In this document: piece by piece, positions 7,815 through 16,176 of the stretch
Numbering within the stretch: the stretch's first letter is position 1
Layout of the letters: the number at the start of each line of letters is the position of its first letter
NCBI GenBank assembly: GCA_041744375.1
Contig: JBGTLA010000079.1
Location: 33,097 to 97,096, forward strand
Source: JBGTLA01 sp041744375
Lineage (GTDB): Bacteria; Actinomycetota; Acidimicrobiia; Spongiisociales; ZC4RG35
Direction of reading: 5' to 3'
Length of the DNA stretch: 64,000 bases
Program-made: the position numbers and the translations under genes
Notes under the pieces: model-generated
Database searches by the model: none
The model's input: only the letters and a program-made list of their open reading frames with translations
Told to the model about the DNA's origin: nothing

Positions 7815-8608
7815 TGGCCTTCGTCGCCAACGCCGCCCACGTGGTCGAGTCCGAAGCCATCGCCTACAAGCGGACCTGGCGGGGCCACATCATCTCCACT
7901 TTCGTCAACCCGATCCTGTTCATGGCCGGGCTGGGAATCGCGCTCGGTGCCATGGTCGATCGCGGGGCGGGCGAGGCGACTCTGCCCATTCCCTACCTCA
8001 CCTTCGCTGCCACGGGGCTGCTGGCGGCCACGGCCATGCAAACTGGCTACGGGGAAGGGGCGTGGCCGGTGATGGCCGGGATCAAGTGGCGGAAGACGTT
8101 CGAGGCGATGCTGGTGACCCCGCTGCGGGTGTCAGACCTCGTCACCGGCCGGCTCATCTGGGGGGCTCTCCACCTGACATTCACGCTCGGTGTATTCGCC
8201 GCCGCCGCCGTCGCCTTCGGGGCCGTCGACCCCGCCGGGGCTTTCTTGGCCCTGGGACCCGCCGTACTGTGCGGGCTGTCGTTCCAGGCGGCCTCCACCG
8301 CCTTCACAGCCAAGGTCGACGACGTGACCGGCCTCACGAGTGTCATGCGGTTCGGGATCATGCCTCTCTTCTTGTTCTCCGGGACGTTCTTCCCGATCTC
8401 CCAACTTCCCGGGTGGATGGAGCCCTTGGCGCTGGCCACCCCCCTCTATCACGGGGTCGAGCTGGTTCGAAAGCTGGCATTGCCGGAGGTGGGGCCGCCG
8501 GTCGTCTCCACCATCCCGATGTGGGCCCATTTCGCCTACCTGGTGGCGCTGACCGTCGTCGGATGGGTCCTGGCCGTCCGCTTCCTGCGCACGAGGCTCG
8601 AGCCATGA
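7814..8608 (+). CDS. ABC-2 type exporter, permease subunit 1
   Basis: This integral membrane protein of 264 residues has about six hydrophobic segments. It carries the ABC-2 family late motif 'FSGTFFPISQLPGWMEPLALATPLYHGVELVR' region around residues 190-220. It should form a channel with the second permease. Its ATG overlaps the last base of the ATPase stop (TGATG), and its stop overlaps the next start as ATGA, so all three subunits are translationally coupled. Heterodimeric permeases of this kind resemble the nodulation and daunorubicin exporter groups; the substrate is not predictable. Confidence 0.88.
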   Translation: MAFVANAAHVVESEAIAYKRTWRGHIISTFVNPILFMAGLGIALGAMVDRGAGEATLPIPYLTFAATGLLAATAMQTGYGEGAWPVMAGIKWRKTFEAMLVTPLRVSDLVTGRLIWGALHLTFTLGVFAAAAVAFGAVDPAGAFLALGPAVLCGLSFQAASTAFTAKVDDVTGLTSVMRFGIMPLFLFSGTFFPISQLPGWMEPLALATPLYHGVELVRKLALPEVGPPVVSTIPMWAHFAYLVALTVVGWVLAVRFLRTRLEP

Positions 8609-9417
8609 CGACTCACAGCGCACCAACCCGAATCACCCCGCCGAGCGTGACCGGGGGTCTTCGTGCTCATCGTCTGCTGGAACGCAACTTCTTGGTGTAC
8701 CGCCGCCTGTGGAAGGTCGTCTTCTCCGGCTTCTTCGAGCCCGTGTTCTACCTCTTCTCGATCGGAGTCGGCATGGGCGCCCTCGTGGGCGATATCACTG
8801 TGACGGGAGGTCAATCCGTTTCGTACACCGCTTTCGTCGCTCCCGCGCTGTTGGGGGCATCGGCCATGAACGGCGCCGTGTACGAATCGACCATGAACAT
8901 CTTCTTCAAGCTGAAATTCGCCAAGGTATACGACGGGATGCTCACCACCCCTATGCAGCCGATGGACATCGCCGTTGGCGAGATCGCCTGGTGCCTGATC
9001 CGGGGACTTCTCTACGCGGCCGGGTTCCTGGTGGTTCTGGTGGCGATGGGTCTCACCTCGGGATGGCTGTGGTTGATGGCACTGCCGGCGGCCGTGTTGA
9101 TCGGCTTCGCCTTCGGCGCTTGCGGGATGGCGGCCACCACCTGGATGAAGAGTTGGCAGGACTTCGACCTGGTCGCCCTCGTCACCCTGCCCCTGTTCCT
9201 CTTCTCGGGCACCTTCTTCCCGCTCGACGTCTACCCGCCGGCGCTGCAGCACGTGGCCAGACTGTCGCCCCTCTATCACGGCGTCGAGCTGATTCGGGGC
9301 TTCGTGCTCGGGCTCCCCGATTGGTCGATGATCGGCCATGGCGCCTTCCTTCTGGTCATGGGTCTGGTAGGTGTGGCCATAACCCGTCGCCGCCTGGCGG
9401 CCCTTCTCCTCACCTGA
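8605..9417 (+). CDS. ABC-2 type exporter, permease subunit 2
   Basis: This second permease has 270 residues and is paralogous to the preceding one. It shares 'FSGTFFPLDVYPP' and 'LSPLYHGVELIRG' near residues 200-230 and has six hydrophobic segments. The ATG at 8605 overlaps the previous stop (ATGA), and upstream residues in this frame lie within the first permease. With the ATPase it forms a complete 2:1:1 exporter unit. The next gene, hutU, starts 21 bases on and could be cotranscribed, though its function is unrelated. Confidence 0.88.
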   Translation: MTTHSAPTRITPPSVTGGLRAHRLLERNFLVYRRLWKVVFSGFFEPVFYLFSIGVGMGALVGDITVTGGQSVSYTAFVAPALLGASAMNGAVYESTMNIFFKLKFAKVYDGMLTTPMQPMDIAVGEIAWCLIRGLLYAAGFLVVLVAMGLTSGWLWLMALPAAVLIGFAFGACGMAATTWMKSWQDFDLVALVTLPLFLFSGTFFPLDVYPPALQHVARLSPLYHGVELIRGFVLGLPDWSMIGHGAFLLVMGLVGVAITRRRLAALLLT

Positions 9418-9438
9418 TCACGTAGCCTTCGTGACGCC

Positions 9439-11094
9439 ATGATCGACCTCACGTTCCCTCTCCATGCTCCACGCGGCAATCAGCTCAACACTCCGGGATG
9501 GTCCCAGGAGGCGGCCCTTCGCTGCCTCCTCAACAACCTCGACCCCGCAGTGGCCGAGGATCCCGAGCGTCTCGTCGTCTATGGCGGGCGTGGCAAGGCC
9601 GCCCGCTCGGTCCAGGCGCTGGAGGCGATCGTGCGCACGTTGGAGAGGCTCGACAACGATCACACCCTCCTCGTCCAGTCGGGAAAGCCGGTAGGAGTGT
9701 TCCGCACCCACGACATGGCACCTCGCGTCTTGATAGCCAACTCGCTGCTCGTCCCTCGGTGGGCGACCCTCGACCACTTCTGGGCACTCGAAGAGGCCGG
9801 TCTGATGATGTACGGCCAGATGACCGCCGGGTCGTGGATCTATATCGGCACCCAGGGCATCCTCCAGGGGACCTATCAGACCTTCGTCGCCATCGCTCAG
9901 AAGCGCTTCGGCGGCTCACTGGCGGGCACACTCACTCTGACCGCCGGGCTGGGAGGGATGGGGGGCGCCCAACCCCTGGCGGTGACCATGAATGGCGGCG
10001 CCGTCATCTGCGTCGACGTGGACCCTGCTCGAATCCGCCGTCGTCGGGAGACCGGGTACCTCGACGAGGTGGCCGACGACACCGACGACGCCCTCCGGAG
10101 AGGGCTGGAAGCGAAGAAACAGCGGAAGGCGATATCGATAGGCCTCCTCGGGAACGCAGCCGACGTCTTCGGTGACCTGTTGGAGCGGAACGCCGACATC
10201 GACATCGTGACCGACCAGACATCGGCTCATGATCCTCTATACGGCTACATCCCCCGCGGCCACGACCCCGACTCGGCCGCCGCCCTCCGTCACGACGACC
10301 CCGATACCTACATCAAGTCGGCTCGCGAATCGATGGCCATCCACTGTCAGGCCATGGTCGGCTTCCACCGCGCCGGAGCCGAGGTATTCGACTACGGCAA
10401 CAACCTGCGCGGCGAAGCACAAACGGCCGGGTTCGCCGACGCCTTCGCCTATCCGGGATTCGTCCCCGCCTACATCCGTGACCTCTTCTGTCAGGGCATG
10501 GGACCCTTCCGCTGGGTTGCCCTCTCGGGCGACCCATCCGACATCGCCGCCACCGACCGGGCTCTTCTCGACTTGTTCCCACACCACGAGTCGCTCCACC
10601 GCTGGCTGGACAAGGCAACGCGACTGGTCCAGTTCCAGGGTCTCCCCGCCCGGATCTGCTGGCTCGGATACAAGGAGAGGCACCTCGCCGGACTCGCCTT
10701 CAATGAACTCGTGGAGAGCGGAGCAGTCTCTGCCCCGATCGTGATCGGCCGGGACCACCTCGACTCGGGTTCTGTCGCCTCCCCATACCGGGAGACCGAG
10801 GCCATGGCCGACGGGTCCGACGCCGTCGCCGACTGGCCGATCCTCAACGCTCTCCTCAACACGGCCTCGGGGGCAGCCTGGGTAGCGGTACATCACGGTG
10901 GCGGCGTTGGCATCGGCAACTCGATCCACGCCGGTGCCCAGGTGGTGGCCGACGGCACCGAGCAGGCGGCGCTACGCCTGGAACTGGTCCTCACCAATGA
11001 CCCCGGCACCGGCGTCATGCGCCACGTCGATGCCGGCTACGACCTGGCCCGTCGGGTGGCCGCCGATCGCGGCCTCGACATTCCCATGGCATGA
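9439..11094 (+). CDS. hutU: Urocanate hydratase
   Basis: Urocanase converts urocanate to imidazolone propionate using tightly bound NAD, the second step of histidine degradation. The 551-residue length is typical. Recognisable segments are 'LVVYGGRGKAAR' (about residues 45-56), 'MTAGSWIYIGTQGILQGTY' (about 128-146), the NAD-binding 'TAGLGGMGGAQPLAVTM' (about 168-184), 'TDQTSAHDPL' (about 256-265), and the catalytic Cys region 'ICWLGYKERH' near residue 411. The stop overlaps the start of hutF as ATGA. No hutH, hutI or hutG is visible nearby, so the rest of the pathway must be encoded elsewhere. Confidence 0.96.
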   Translation: MIDLTFPLHAPRGNQLNTPGWSQEAALRCLLNNLDPAVAEDPERLVVYGGRGKAARSVQALEAIVRTLERLDNDHTLLVQSGKPVGVFRTHDMAPRVLIANSLLVPRWATLDHFWALEEAGLMMYGQMTAGSWIYIGTQGILQGTYQTFVAIAQKRFGGSLAGTLTLTAGLGGMGGAQPLAVTMNGGAVICVDVDPARIRRRRETGYLDEVADDTDDALRRGLEAKKQRKAISIGLLGNAADVFGDLLERNADIDIVTDQTSAHDPLYGYIPRGHDPDSAAALRHDDPDTYIKSARESMAIHCQAMVGFHRAGAEVFDYGNNLRGEAQTAGFADAFAYPGFVPAYIRDLFCQGMGPFRWVALSGDPSDIAATDRALLDLFPHHESLHRWLDKATRLVQFQGLPARICWLGYKERHLAGLAFNELVESGAVSAPIVIGRDHLDSGSVASPYRETEAMADGSDAVADWPILNALLNTASGAAWVAVHHGGGVGIGNSIHAGAQVVADGTEQAALRLELVLTNDPGTGVMRHVDAGYDLARRVAADRGLDIPMA

Positions 11095-12332
11095 CCCGCT
11101 GGCACGCCCGGTGGGCCTGGGTGGATGGCGAGCCGGCGGCGGACGTGTCCGTCGTCATCGAACACGGTCTCATCACCGCCGTCGAGGTCGGCGCCACGCC
11201 CACTCCCGAGGACAGGCGGCTCACGGGCGTCGTCTACCCGGGGATGGCCAACACCCACTCTCACGTCTTCCATCGGCTCGTCCGCGGTCATGTCGAGCCG
11301 GGACGAGGCGACTTTTGGTCGTGGCGCGACGCCATGTACGCCGCGGCCGGCGGCCTCGACCCCGACTCTCTTCGCCAGACCAGTATCGCCACCTTTCAGG
11401 AGATGGTGGCGGCGGGATACACGTCGGTGGCCGAGTTTCATTACCTCCATCACCAGCCGGACGGTCGGCCCTACGACGACCCCAACGTGATGGCCGACGC
11501 CATCGCCGACGCCGCCATCGAAGCGGGAATCCGGTTGCTGCTCTTGGACACCTGCTACCTGTCGGCGGGATTCGGCCAGTCTCCCGAAGGCGTTCAGGCG
11601 CGGTTTGCCGACGCCGACGCCGACGCTTGGGCGGCACGGGTCTCGGCATGGCGACCTCCCCCCGGGGTCACCCTGGGAGCGGCTATCCACTCGGTCCGAG
11701 CCGTCGACGGCGCCTCGATGGAGACGGTGATGGAATGGGCTGCGGGAAGGCCGGTCCACGTCCACCTCTCCGAACAGGACGCCGAGAACGAACAGTGCCT
11801 GGCCCACTTGGGACGCACCCCCACCCAGGTCCTCTCCGATGCCGGCGTCCTCGGGCCCAACACGACCGCAGTTCACGTCACCCATGTCGACCAGGCGGCA
11901 GTCACCCTCGTGGCAGAGTCCGGGACGAGTGTCTCGATGTGCCCGACCACCGAGCGATGGCTCGCCGACGGGATCGGGCCCAGTGCCGCCCTGATGGCGG
12001 CCGGGGTGGCCCTCGGCATCGGCAGCGATTCCCAGGCCGTGATCGACCCGTTCGAGGAAATGCGGCTTCTCGAGCTCCACCAGCGCCTGCTGACGGGCAC
12101 CACCGGATCGCATGACCCCGCCCAGCTCATCACGGCCGGAACGGGACCTCAGGCCTCGATGGGAGCGCCCCATCCCGGCGGCATCGCCGTAGGCGCCACC
12201 GGCGACCTGGTCGAAGTCGACATCACGACTCCGCGCACGGCAGGTGTGATCCCAGAGGGGCTCGTATTCGCGGCATCGTCGGCCGACGTCACCACCGTCG
12301 TGGTCGGCGGGCTCGAGACGACGCCACGCTGA
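11091..12332 (+). CDS. hutF: Formimidoylglutamate deiminase
   Basis: This amidohydrolase of 413 residues most resembles HutF, which converts N-formimino-glutamate to N-formylglutamate plus ammonia. Metal-binding 'NTHSHVFHR' sits near residues 55-63, followed by 'FWSWRDAMY' near 76. Typical HutF positions include 'EFHYLHH' (about 120-126), 'VHLSEQDAEN' (about 223-232), 'HVTHVD' (about 261-266), and the catalytic Asp in 'GIGSDSQAVIDPFEE' (about 305). The ATGA overlap with hutU supports joint function. It implies the five-step pathway through formylglutamate rather than the HutG formiminoglutamase route, and a formylglutamate deformylase would be needed from elsewhere. Confidence 0.9.
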   Translation: MTRWHARWAWVDGEPAADVSVVIEHGLITAVEVGATPTPEDRRLTGVVYPGMANTHSHVFHRLVRGHVEPGRGDFWSWRDAMYAAAGGLDPDSLRQTSIATFQEMVAAGYTSVAEFHYLHHQPDGRPYDDPNVMADAIADAAIEAGIRLLLLDTCYLSAGFGQSPEGVQARFADADADAWAARVSAWRPPPGVTLGAAIHSVRAVDGASMETVMEWAAGRPVHVHLSEQDAENEQCLAHLGRTPTQVLSDAGVLGPNTTAVHVTHVDQAAVTLVAESGTSVSMCPTTERWLADGIGPSAALMAAGVALGIGSDSQAVIDPFEEMRLLELHQRLLTGTTGSHDPAQLITAGTGPQASMGAPHPGGIAVGATGDLVEVDITTPRTAGVIPEGLVFAASSADVTTVVVGGLETTPR

Positions 12333-12352
12333 GGGCGGTCGCCGCCGTCGAT

Positions 12353-13474
12353 TCAACCGCCGGAAATCACCAGCTCCGCCTCCCGGACGAGGACGGTGGC
12401 CTGACGCGAGTCGAGGAAGCCGTGGGGAAGCCTGACCGCCTGAGGGCCGTTGCTGTGGCCGCGCACCATCTGGTTGGCAGCCTCCGGATAAGGCACGGTC
12501 GGATCGAGCTGATCGAGGAGACTGTCGAGCTCGGCAACGTCGTCGACCCGTGAGAAACGGTCCCTAAGGAACGACCCAATCGGGAAGCCCTTGAGGTACC
12601 AACTGGGGTGCCGCCGAAACAGGTTCACCCCGTGTCGTTCCCCGAAGTGGCCGACGAGAAGACGCAAGTGCGCTCGCATGACCCCTCCGACTTCCCCCAG
12701 AGTGGGCGGCGGAGGCGGGCGACGGCCGGCCATCGCCGCTGCCAGGGCGGCGAACAGCCACGGGCGACCGAGGCAGCCGCGGCCCACCACCACCCCGTCA
12801 CACCCGGTGACGGCCATCATCCGGAGAGCGTCGTCGGCCGTCCAGATGTCGCCATTGCCCAGCACCGGAATGGTTCGGACCGCGTCCTTGAGCTGTCGGA
12901 TCGCTTCCCAGCGAGCCTGGCCCGAGTAACGCTGGTGGGCAGTGCGGGCATGGAGGGCAACCGCCGCCGCTCCCGCTGCCTCGGCTACCTGCCCGGCGTC
13001 GAGGAACGTCAGGTGGTCGTCATCGATGCCGAGACGGAACTTCACTGTGACGGGGATCTCGCCGGCGGCGGCTACGGCCGCCGCCACGATCGAGCCGAAG
13101 AGACCGATCTTCCACGGCAAGGCGGCACCGCCGCCGTGGCGCGTAACCTTGGGAACCGGACAACCGAAGTTCAGGTCGATGTGGTCGACGCCGTGGTCGG
13201 TCACGAGTAACCGCACGGCGGTGGAGATCGATGCGGGGTCGGTTCCATAGAGCTGAATCGAGCGCACGTCCTCCGCAGGAGAAAAGGCGGCATTGGCGAG
13301 AGTCTTCTCGTCGTTCTCCACCAAGGCGCGGGCACCGATCATCTCCGAAACGTACAGACCCGCCCCGTAGCGACGACACAACGATCGGAAGGGAGCGTTG
13401 GTGACACCAGCCATCGGCGCCAAGACAACCGGGGGATCGACAATGAGGTCACCGATGACGAGAGGAACGGGCAC
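12353..13474 (-). CDS. dusB: tRNA-dihydrouridine synthase, DusB type
   Basis: This FMN enzyme reduces specific uridines in the tRNA D-loop to dihydrouridine. The protein has 373 residues. The FMN-binding TIM-barrel start 'VLAPMAGVTNAPFR' (17-30), 'SEMIGARALV' (43-52) and the catalytic loop 'LNFGCPVPKV' (Cys at about 105) are clear. So are 'HARTAHQRYSG' (about 175-185) and 'GNGDIW....A' (about 208-213). The gene converges with hutF with 20 bases between. In many Actinobacteria and Firmicutes dusB lies close to housekeeping genes; here no obvious operon partner is present. Confidence 0.93.
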   Translation of the reverse strand: MPVPLVIGDLIVDPPVVLAPMAGVTNAPFRSLCRRYGAGLYVSEMIGARALVENDEKTLANAAFSPAEDVRSIQLYGTDPASISTAVRLLVTDHGVDHIDLNFGCPVPKVTRHGGGAALPWKIGLFGSIVAAAVAAAGEIPVTVKFRLGIDDDHLTFLDAGQVAEAAGAAAVALHARTAHQRYSGQARWEAIRQLKDAVRTIPVLGNGDIWTADDALRMMAVTGCDGVVVGRGCLGRPWLFAALAAAMAGRRPPPPPTLGEVGGVMRAHLRLLVGHFGERHGVNLFRRHPSWYLKGFPIGSFLRDRFSRVDDVAELDSLLDQLDPTVPYPEAANQMVRGHSNGPQAVRLPHGFLDSRQATVLVREAELVISGG

Positions 13475-13610
13475 TTTCCCAGCCTAGAGAGGATGGCCAG
13501 GGCGGTGTTCACCAGCAATGAGGGTTCACCCTGCAACTCGGCAAAGTCCCTGGTAGGAGAACTGGCGTGGATGGCTGGAACGAATTGTTCGACACTGTCT
13601 CAGTGAAACG

Positions 13611-14024
13611 TCAGGCCTCGGTCCCCGGGAGTTCGGTCATGTTCTGGAGACGGACCTGGCCGCGAGCGATCAGCTTGTGATCGCTGGCCCGAGTCACCAC
13701 CACCTGCCAAAGCTGCTGGGACCGGCCGCGATGGACAGGAGTCGCCTCGCCGACGATCGTCCCTCTTCGGGTGGCGCGCAGGAAATCGGTGGAGTTGCTG
13801 ACCCCCACACATCCGGCCAGCCCCTGGTCCATCGCCCACAACGCCGCTCCCGTCGATGCCAGCGTCTCCACCAAGGTGCAGTACACCCCTCCGTGCACGA
13901 TCCCGTAGGGTTGGTGGTGGTGAGGCACGATGGCGATGCGCCCCACCACCACGTCCGCCGTGGCTTCGGTGATATCAATGTCGGTGTGGGTCACGTAGTT
14001 GACGCCATCGTGAAATGTGTCCAT
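13611..14024 (-). CDS. Hotdog-fold PaaI-type thioesterase
   Basis: This 137-residue protein has the PaaI/YbgC-type hotdog fold that hydrolyses acyl-CoA thioesters. The active-site segment 'GIVHGGVYCTLVETLAS' (about residues 41-57) has the conserved HGG and the downstream acidic residue (Glu) expected of the catalytic helix. 'TDFLRATRRG' (about 78-87) matches the family 'in.l.p...G' strand. The acyl substrate cannot be predicted. It is transcribed divergently from the cupin gene with only 39 bases between starts, so the two share a promoter region. Confidence 0.85.
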   Translation of the reverse strand: MDTFHDGVNYVTHTDIDITEATADVVVGRIAIVPHHHQPYGIVHGGVYCTLVETLASTGAALWAMDQGLAGCVGVSNSTDFLRATRRGTIVGEATPVHRGRSQQLWQVVVTRASDHKLIARGQVRLQNMTELPGTEA

Positions 14025-14063
14025 CTGCGCACGTTACATCGGGTGATTAGCCTCGGTTATCTG

Positions 14064-14405
14064 ATGCACGTAACCCGATACCGCGATGTCACCCGCTATC
14101 AATTCGCCGACCTTTGGCTGCGCGAACTGTCACCCGAGCCAATGCAGGCCGGCTCGATCGCCGAGGTCACGATGCCAATCGGCGTCGAGCGCCCTCGCCG
14201 ACGATCTCAGAAGATCGATCGCGTCTATGTCGGTTTGGTGGGGGAGGTCGAGTTCACCGTGGAAGGTGAAGCGATTCGCCTCGGACCCGGCGATGTCATC
14301 CACATCGCCCGGGGCGAGGAGTACGGATACTTCAACGGGGGGCAGGAGGAGGCCCGGATGCTCTTGTTCCGGTCCCCGGCTCCGTCCCCACCCAGCGAGA
14401 GCTGA
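14064..14405 (+). CDS. Small cupin-domain protein
   Basis: This single cupin barrel has 113 residues. A first conserved half, 'YVGLVGEVEFTVEGEAIRLGPGD' (about residues 51-73), resembles the cupin motif G(X)5HXH...G but lacks the usual metal-binding histidines. The second half 'VIHIARGEEYGYFN' (about 74-87) retains the barrel pattern. It may therefore bind a ligand without metal. The ATG at 14064 starts the homologous part; longer readings overlap the divergent thioesterase. The last base lies five bases before the maf stop on the opposite strand, so the two genes converge. Confidence 0.75.
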   Translation: MHVTRYRDVTRYQFADLWLRELSPEPMQAGSIAEVTMPIGVERPRRRSQKIDRVYVGLVGEVEFTVEGEAIRLGPGDVIHIARGEEYGYFNGGQEEARMLLFRSPAPSPPSES

Positions 14406-14410
14406 CTCGC

Positions 14411-14992
14411 TCAACCGAGAACGAGGAGTCCTCTCCTGGCCAGCAAACGGGCCACAGCGGGGACGGGCAGACCCACCACGGTGGTCGGATGCCCCTCAAC
14501 CGACTCGACGAGAACACCACCCCGACCCTGGAGTGCGTAGGAGCCGGCTTTGTCGAGAGGCTCGCCGGTGGCGATGTACGCAAGGATCTCGGCTTCGGTC
14601 ATCGCGGCCATATGTACGGTGGCCGATTCCACCACCGCCTCCGTCACCACCTCGCCTTCGACCAGAGCCGAAACGGCCACACCACTGACCACATGGTGCA
14701 CCCCTCCGGACAGTCGCCTCAGCATGCTCTGCGCCTCAGAGGGGTGAACGGGCTTGCCCAAGACGGTCCCGTCGTGGACGACCACCGTGTCGGCTCCCAC
14801 AGTCACGACACCCGATCTGACGACGGCCTCAGCCTTGTTGCGCGCCAGTCGCTCTACGTAGGCATGAGGAGGCTCGGAGGGGTGACGCGACTCATCGACG
14901 TCGGGAGCTTCGATGGCGAACTCCAGACCGAGAGCGTCCAACAACTGGGCTCGCCGAGGTGAGCCTGAGGCGAGCACCAACCTGACCCTCAC
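14411..14992 (-). CDS. maf: Maf-type nucleotide pyrophosphatase
   Basis: Maf proteins hydrolyse (d)TTP, UTP or modified nucleoside triphosphates to monophosphates and affect cell division. The 193-residue protein shows 'LVLASGSPRRAQLLDALG' (residues 5-22, substrate-binding loop), 'DESRHPSEPP' (about 33-42), 'GADTVVVHDGTVLGKP' (about 66-81) with the conserved catalytic Asp, and 'PLDKAGSYALQGRG' (about 145-158). These are the canonical motifs in order. Its start overlaps the stop of the amidohydrolase gene (ATGA at 14989-14992), so the two are cotranscribed. Confidence 0.94.
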   Translation of the reverse strand: MRVRLVLASGSPRRAQLLDALGLEFAIEAPDVDESRHPSEPPHAYVERLARNKAEAVVRSGVVTVGADTVVVHDGTVLGKPVHPSEAQSMLRRLSGGVHHVVSGVAVSALVEGEVVTEAVVESATVHMAAMTEAEILAYIATGEPLDKAGSYALQGRGGVLVESVEGHPTTVVGLPVPAVARLLARRGLLVLG

Positions 14993-16050
14993 CGGATCAC
15001 TCCCGATCGCATGACCAGAGAAGGCTCCAGGAGGACGGTTGGGTCGACCAACGGATCGGCGAGGTAGAACACCGCGTCGGCCGGGCGGCCAAGCTCGAAC
15101 CCGTCGGGTCGGCCGAGGAACCGGCGAGCCTCGTGAGTCGCAGCCGCCAGGGCTCGTTCCGGGTCGAGTCCGAGTTGGATGAGCCGCACCACCTCCTTAC
15201 CCACCTGGCCCGGCCGCATGGCCAGGTCGGTGCCCGCCAGAACGGCCACCCCCGACGGGAGCGAGCCGAGCAGTGACGAGACGTTCTCGAGCCCCTGAGA
15301 TATCAGCCGACCTCCGCTGGAATCTGCGCCGAGGGCGGCGGCGGTGTCCTCCATCCGGACCACGGTAGGTACCCAGGCTCCGCCGCGTGCCGCCAGCGCC
15401 TCCACGTCGTGGCCGCTCAAGAACAGCCCGTGCTCGATCGAATCGACACCGGCCCTCACCGCCATCGAAGGAACCTCAGGAGCCATGGTGTGTATGGCGA
15501 CGCGCGCCCCGGCGGAATGGGCGACCCTCACGGCGGCGGTGAGGGCGGTCTCGTCGAAGTTCGGAAGGGGCCCCCGCCCGCGGCGGGGCCAATCACCCAC
15601 CAACTTCACCCATCCGCTGCCCCGGACCACGGCCTCCGAGACGGCATCGGCGAGGCCACCGGGGTCTGTCTCCACGGCGAAACCCGGGTAGTAGCCGCCC
15701 GGGGCGGCAATCATCCTGGCCGCGCCCTCCCAGTCGGGGGCGTGCAACGGGGAGGTGTTGGTGAGCGCCAACACCACCGAGTCGTCACCCCACCCCTTTT
15801 CGACCACCAGGAAGACGCCGTCGTCGAGGCAAGCGAAGGCCCGACGACGGATGGCGGCTTCGTCGCCGGGACCCAGCTCGAGACTGTCGGCGGCGAGATG
15901 GGCATGGGCATCCACCAGGCCAGGAACGGCCCACATCCCCACACCGACTTGAGGCGGGGAGACCGAGGAAGGCTCCGCCCATCGGCCGTCGTTGGCGACG
16001 GCGAGGGCCATGGCAGAATTCGAGCCAACCGGCCGCAGGGACACCAGCAT
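14989..16050 (-). CDS. Amidohydrolase family protein
   Basis: This metal-dependent hydrolase has 353 residues from the ATG at 16050. It contains the HxH metal motif in 'VPGLVDAHAHLA' near residue 46 and a carboxylated-Lys candidate in 'GSGWVKLVGDWP' near residue 150. 'VAIHTMAP' (about 183-190), 'VDSIEHGLFLSG' (about 199-210) and a late 'GTDLAM' near residue 280 supply the other ligands. The pattern is close to imidazolonepropionase- and prolidase-type amidohydrolases (the 'AaT...A..lG' C-terminus is also seen), but the substrate is unknown. An ATG at 16137 is an alternative start. It is translationally coupled to maf. Confidence 0.82.
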   Translation of the reverse strand: MLVSLRPVGSNSAMALAVANDGRWAEPSSVSPPQVGVGMWAVPGLVDAHAHLAADSLELGPGDEAAIRRRAFACLDDGVFLVVEKGWGDDSVVLALTNTSPLHAPDWEGAARMIAAPGGYYPGFAVETDPGGLADAVSEAVVRGSGWVKLVGDWPRRGRGPLPNFDETALTAAVRVAHSAGARVAIHTMAPEVPSMAVRAGVDSIEHGLFLSGHDVEALAARGGAWVPTVVRMEDTAAALGADSSGGRLISQGLENVSSLLGSLPSGVAVLAGTDLAMRPGQVGKEVVRLIQLGLDPERALAAATHEARRFLGRPDGFELGRPADAVFYLADPLVDPTVLLEPSLVMRSGVIR

Positions 16051-16176
16051 TGGGGTGACGCTACCGGGGCCATGGGAAACCGTGCCGCTCGACAGCCAGA
16101 TCAAATGAGATAGGTGCTCACCGGGGACCCCGAACACACATCCAGCGCTACGTACGAACGCTCTTAAGCTTTGGGG

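Noticed and set aside
8132..9339. Minus-strand ORFs of 164 and 267 residues opposite the ABC-2 permeases
   Set aside because: They are rich in Asp, Gly, Glu and His as expected for antisense shadows of membrane genes, with no motif or ribosome binding site.
12591..13250. Plus-strand ORFs opposite dusB
   Set aside because: dusB has complete catalytic motifs over this region; the plus-strand readings have none.
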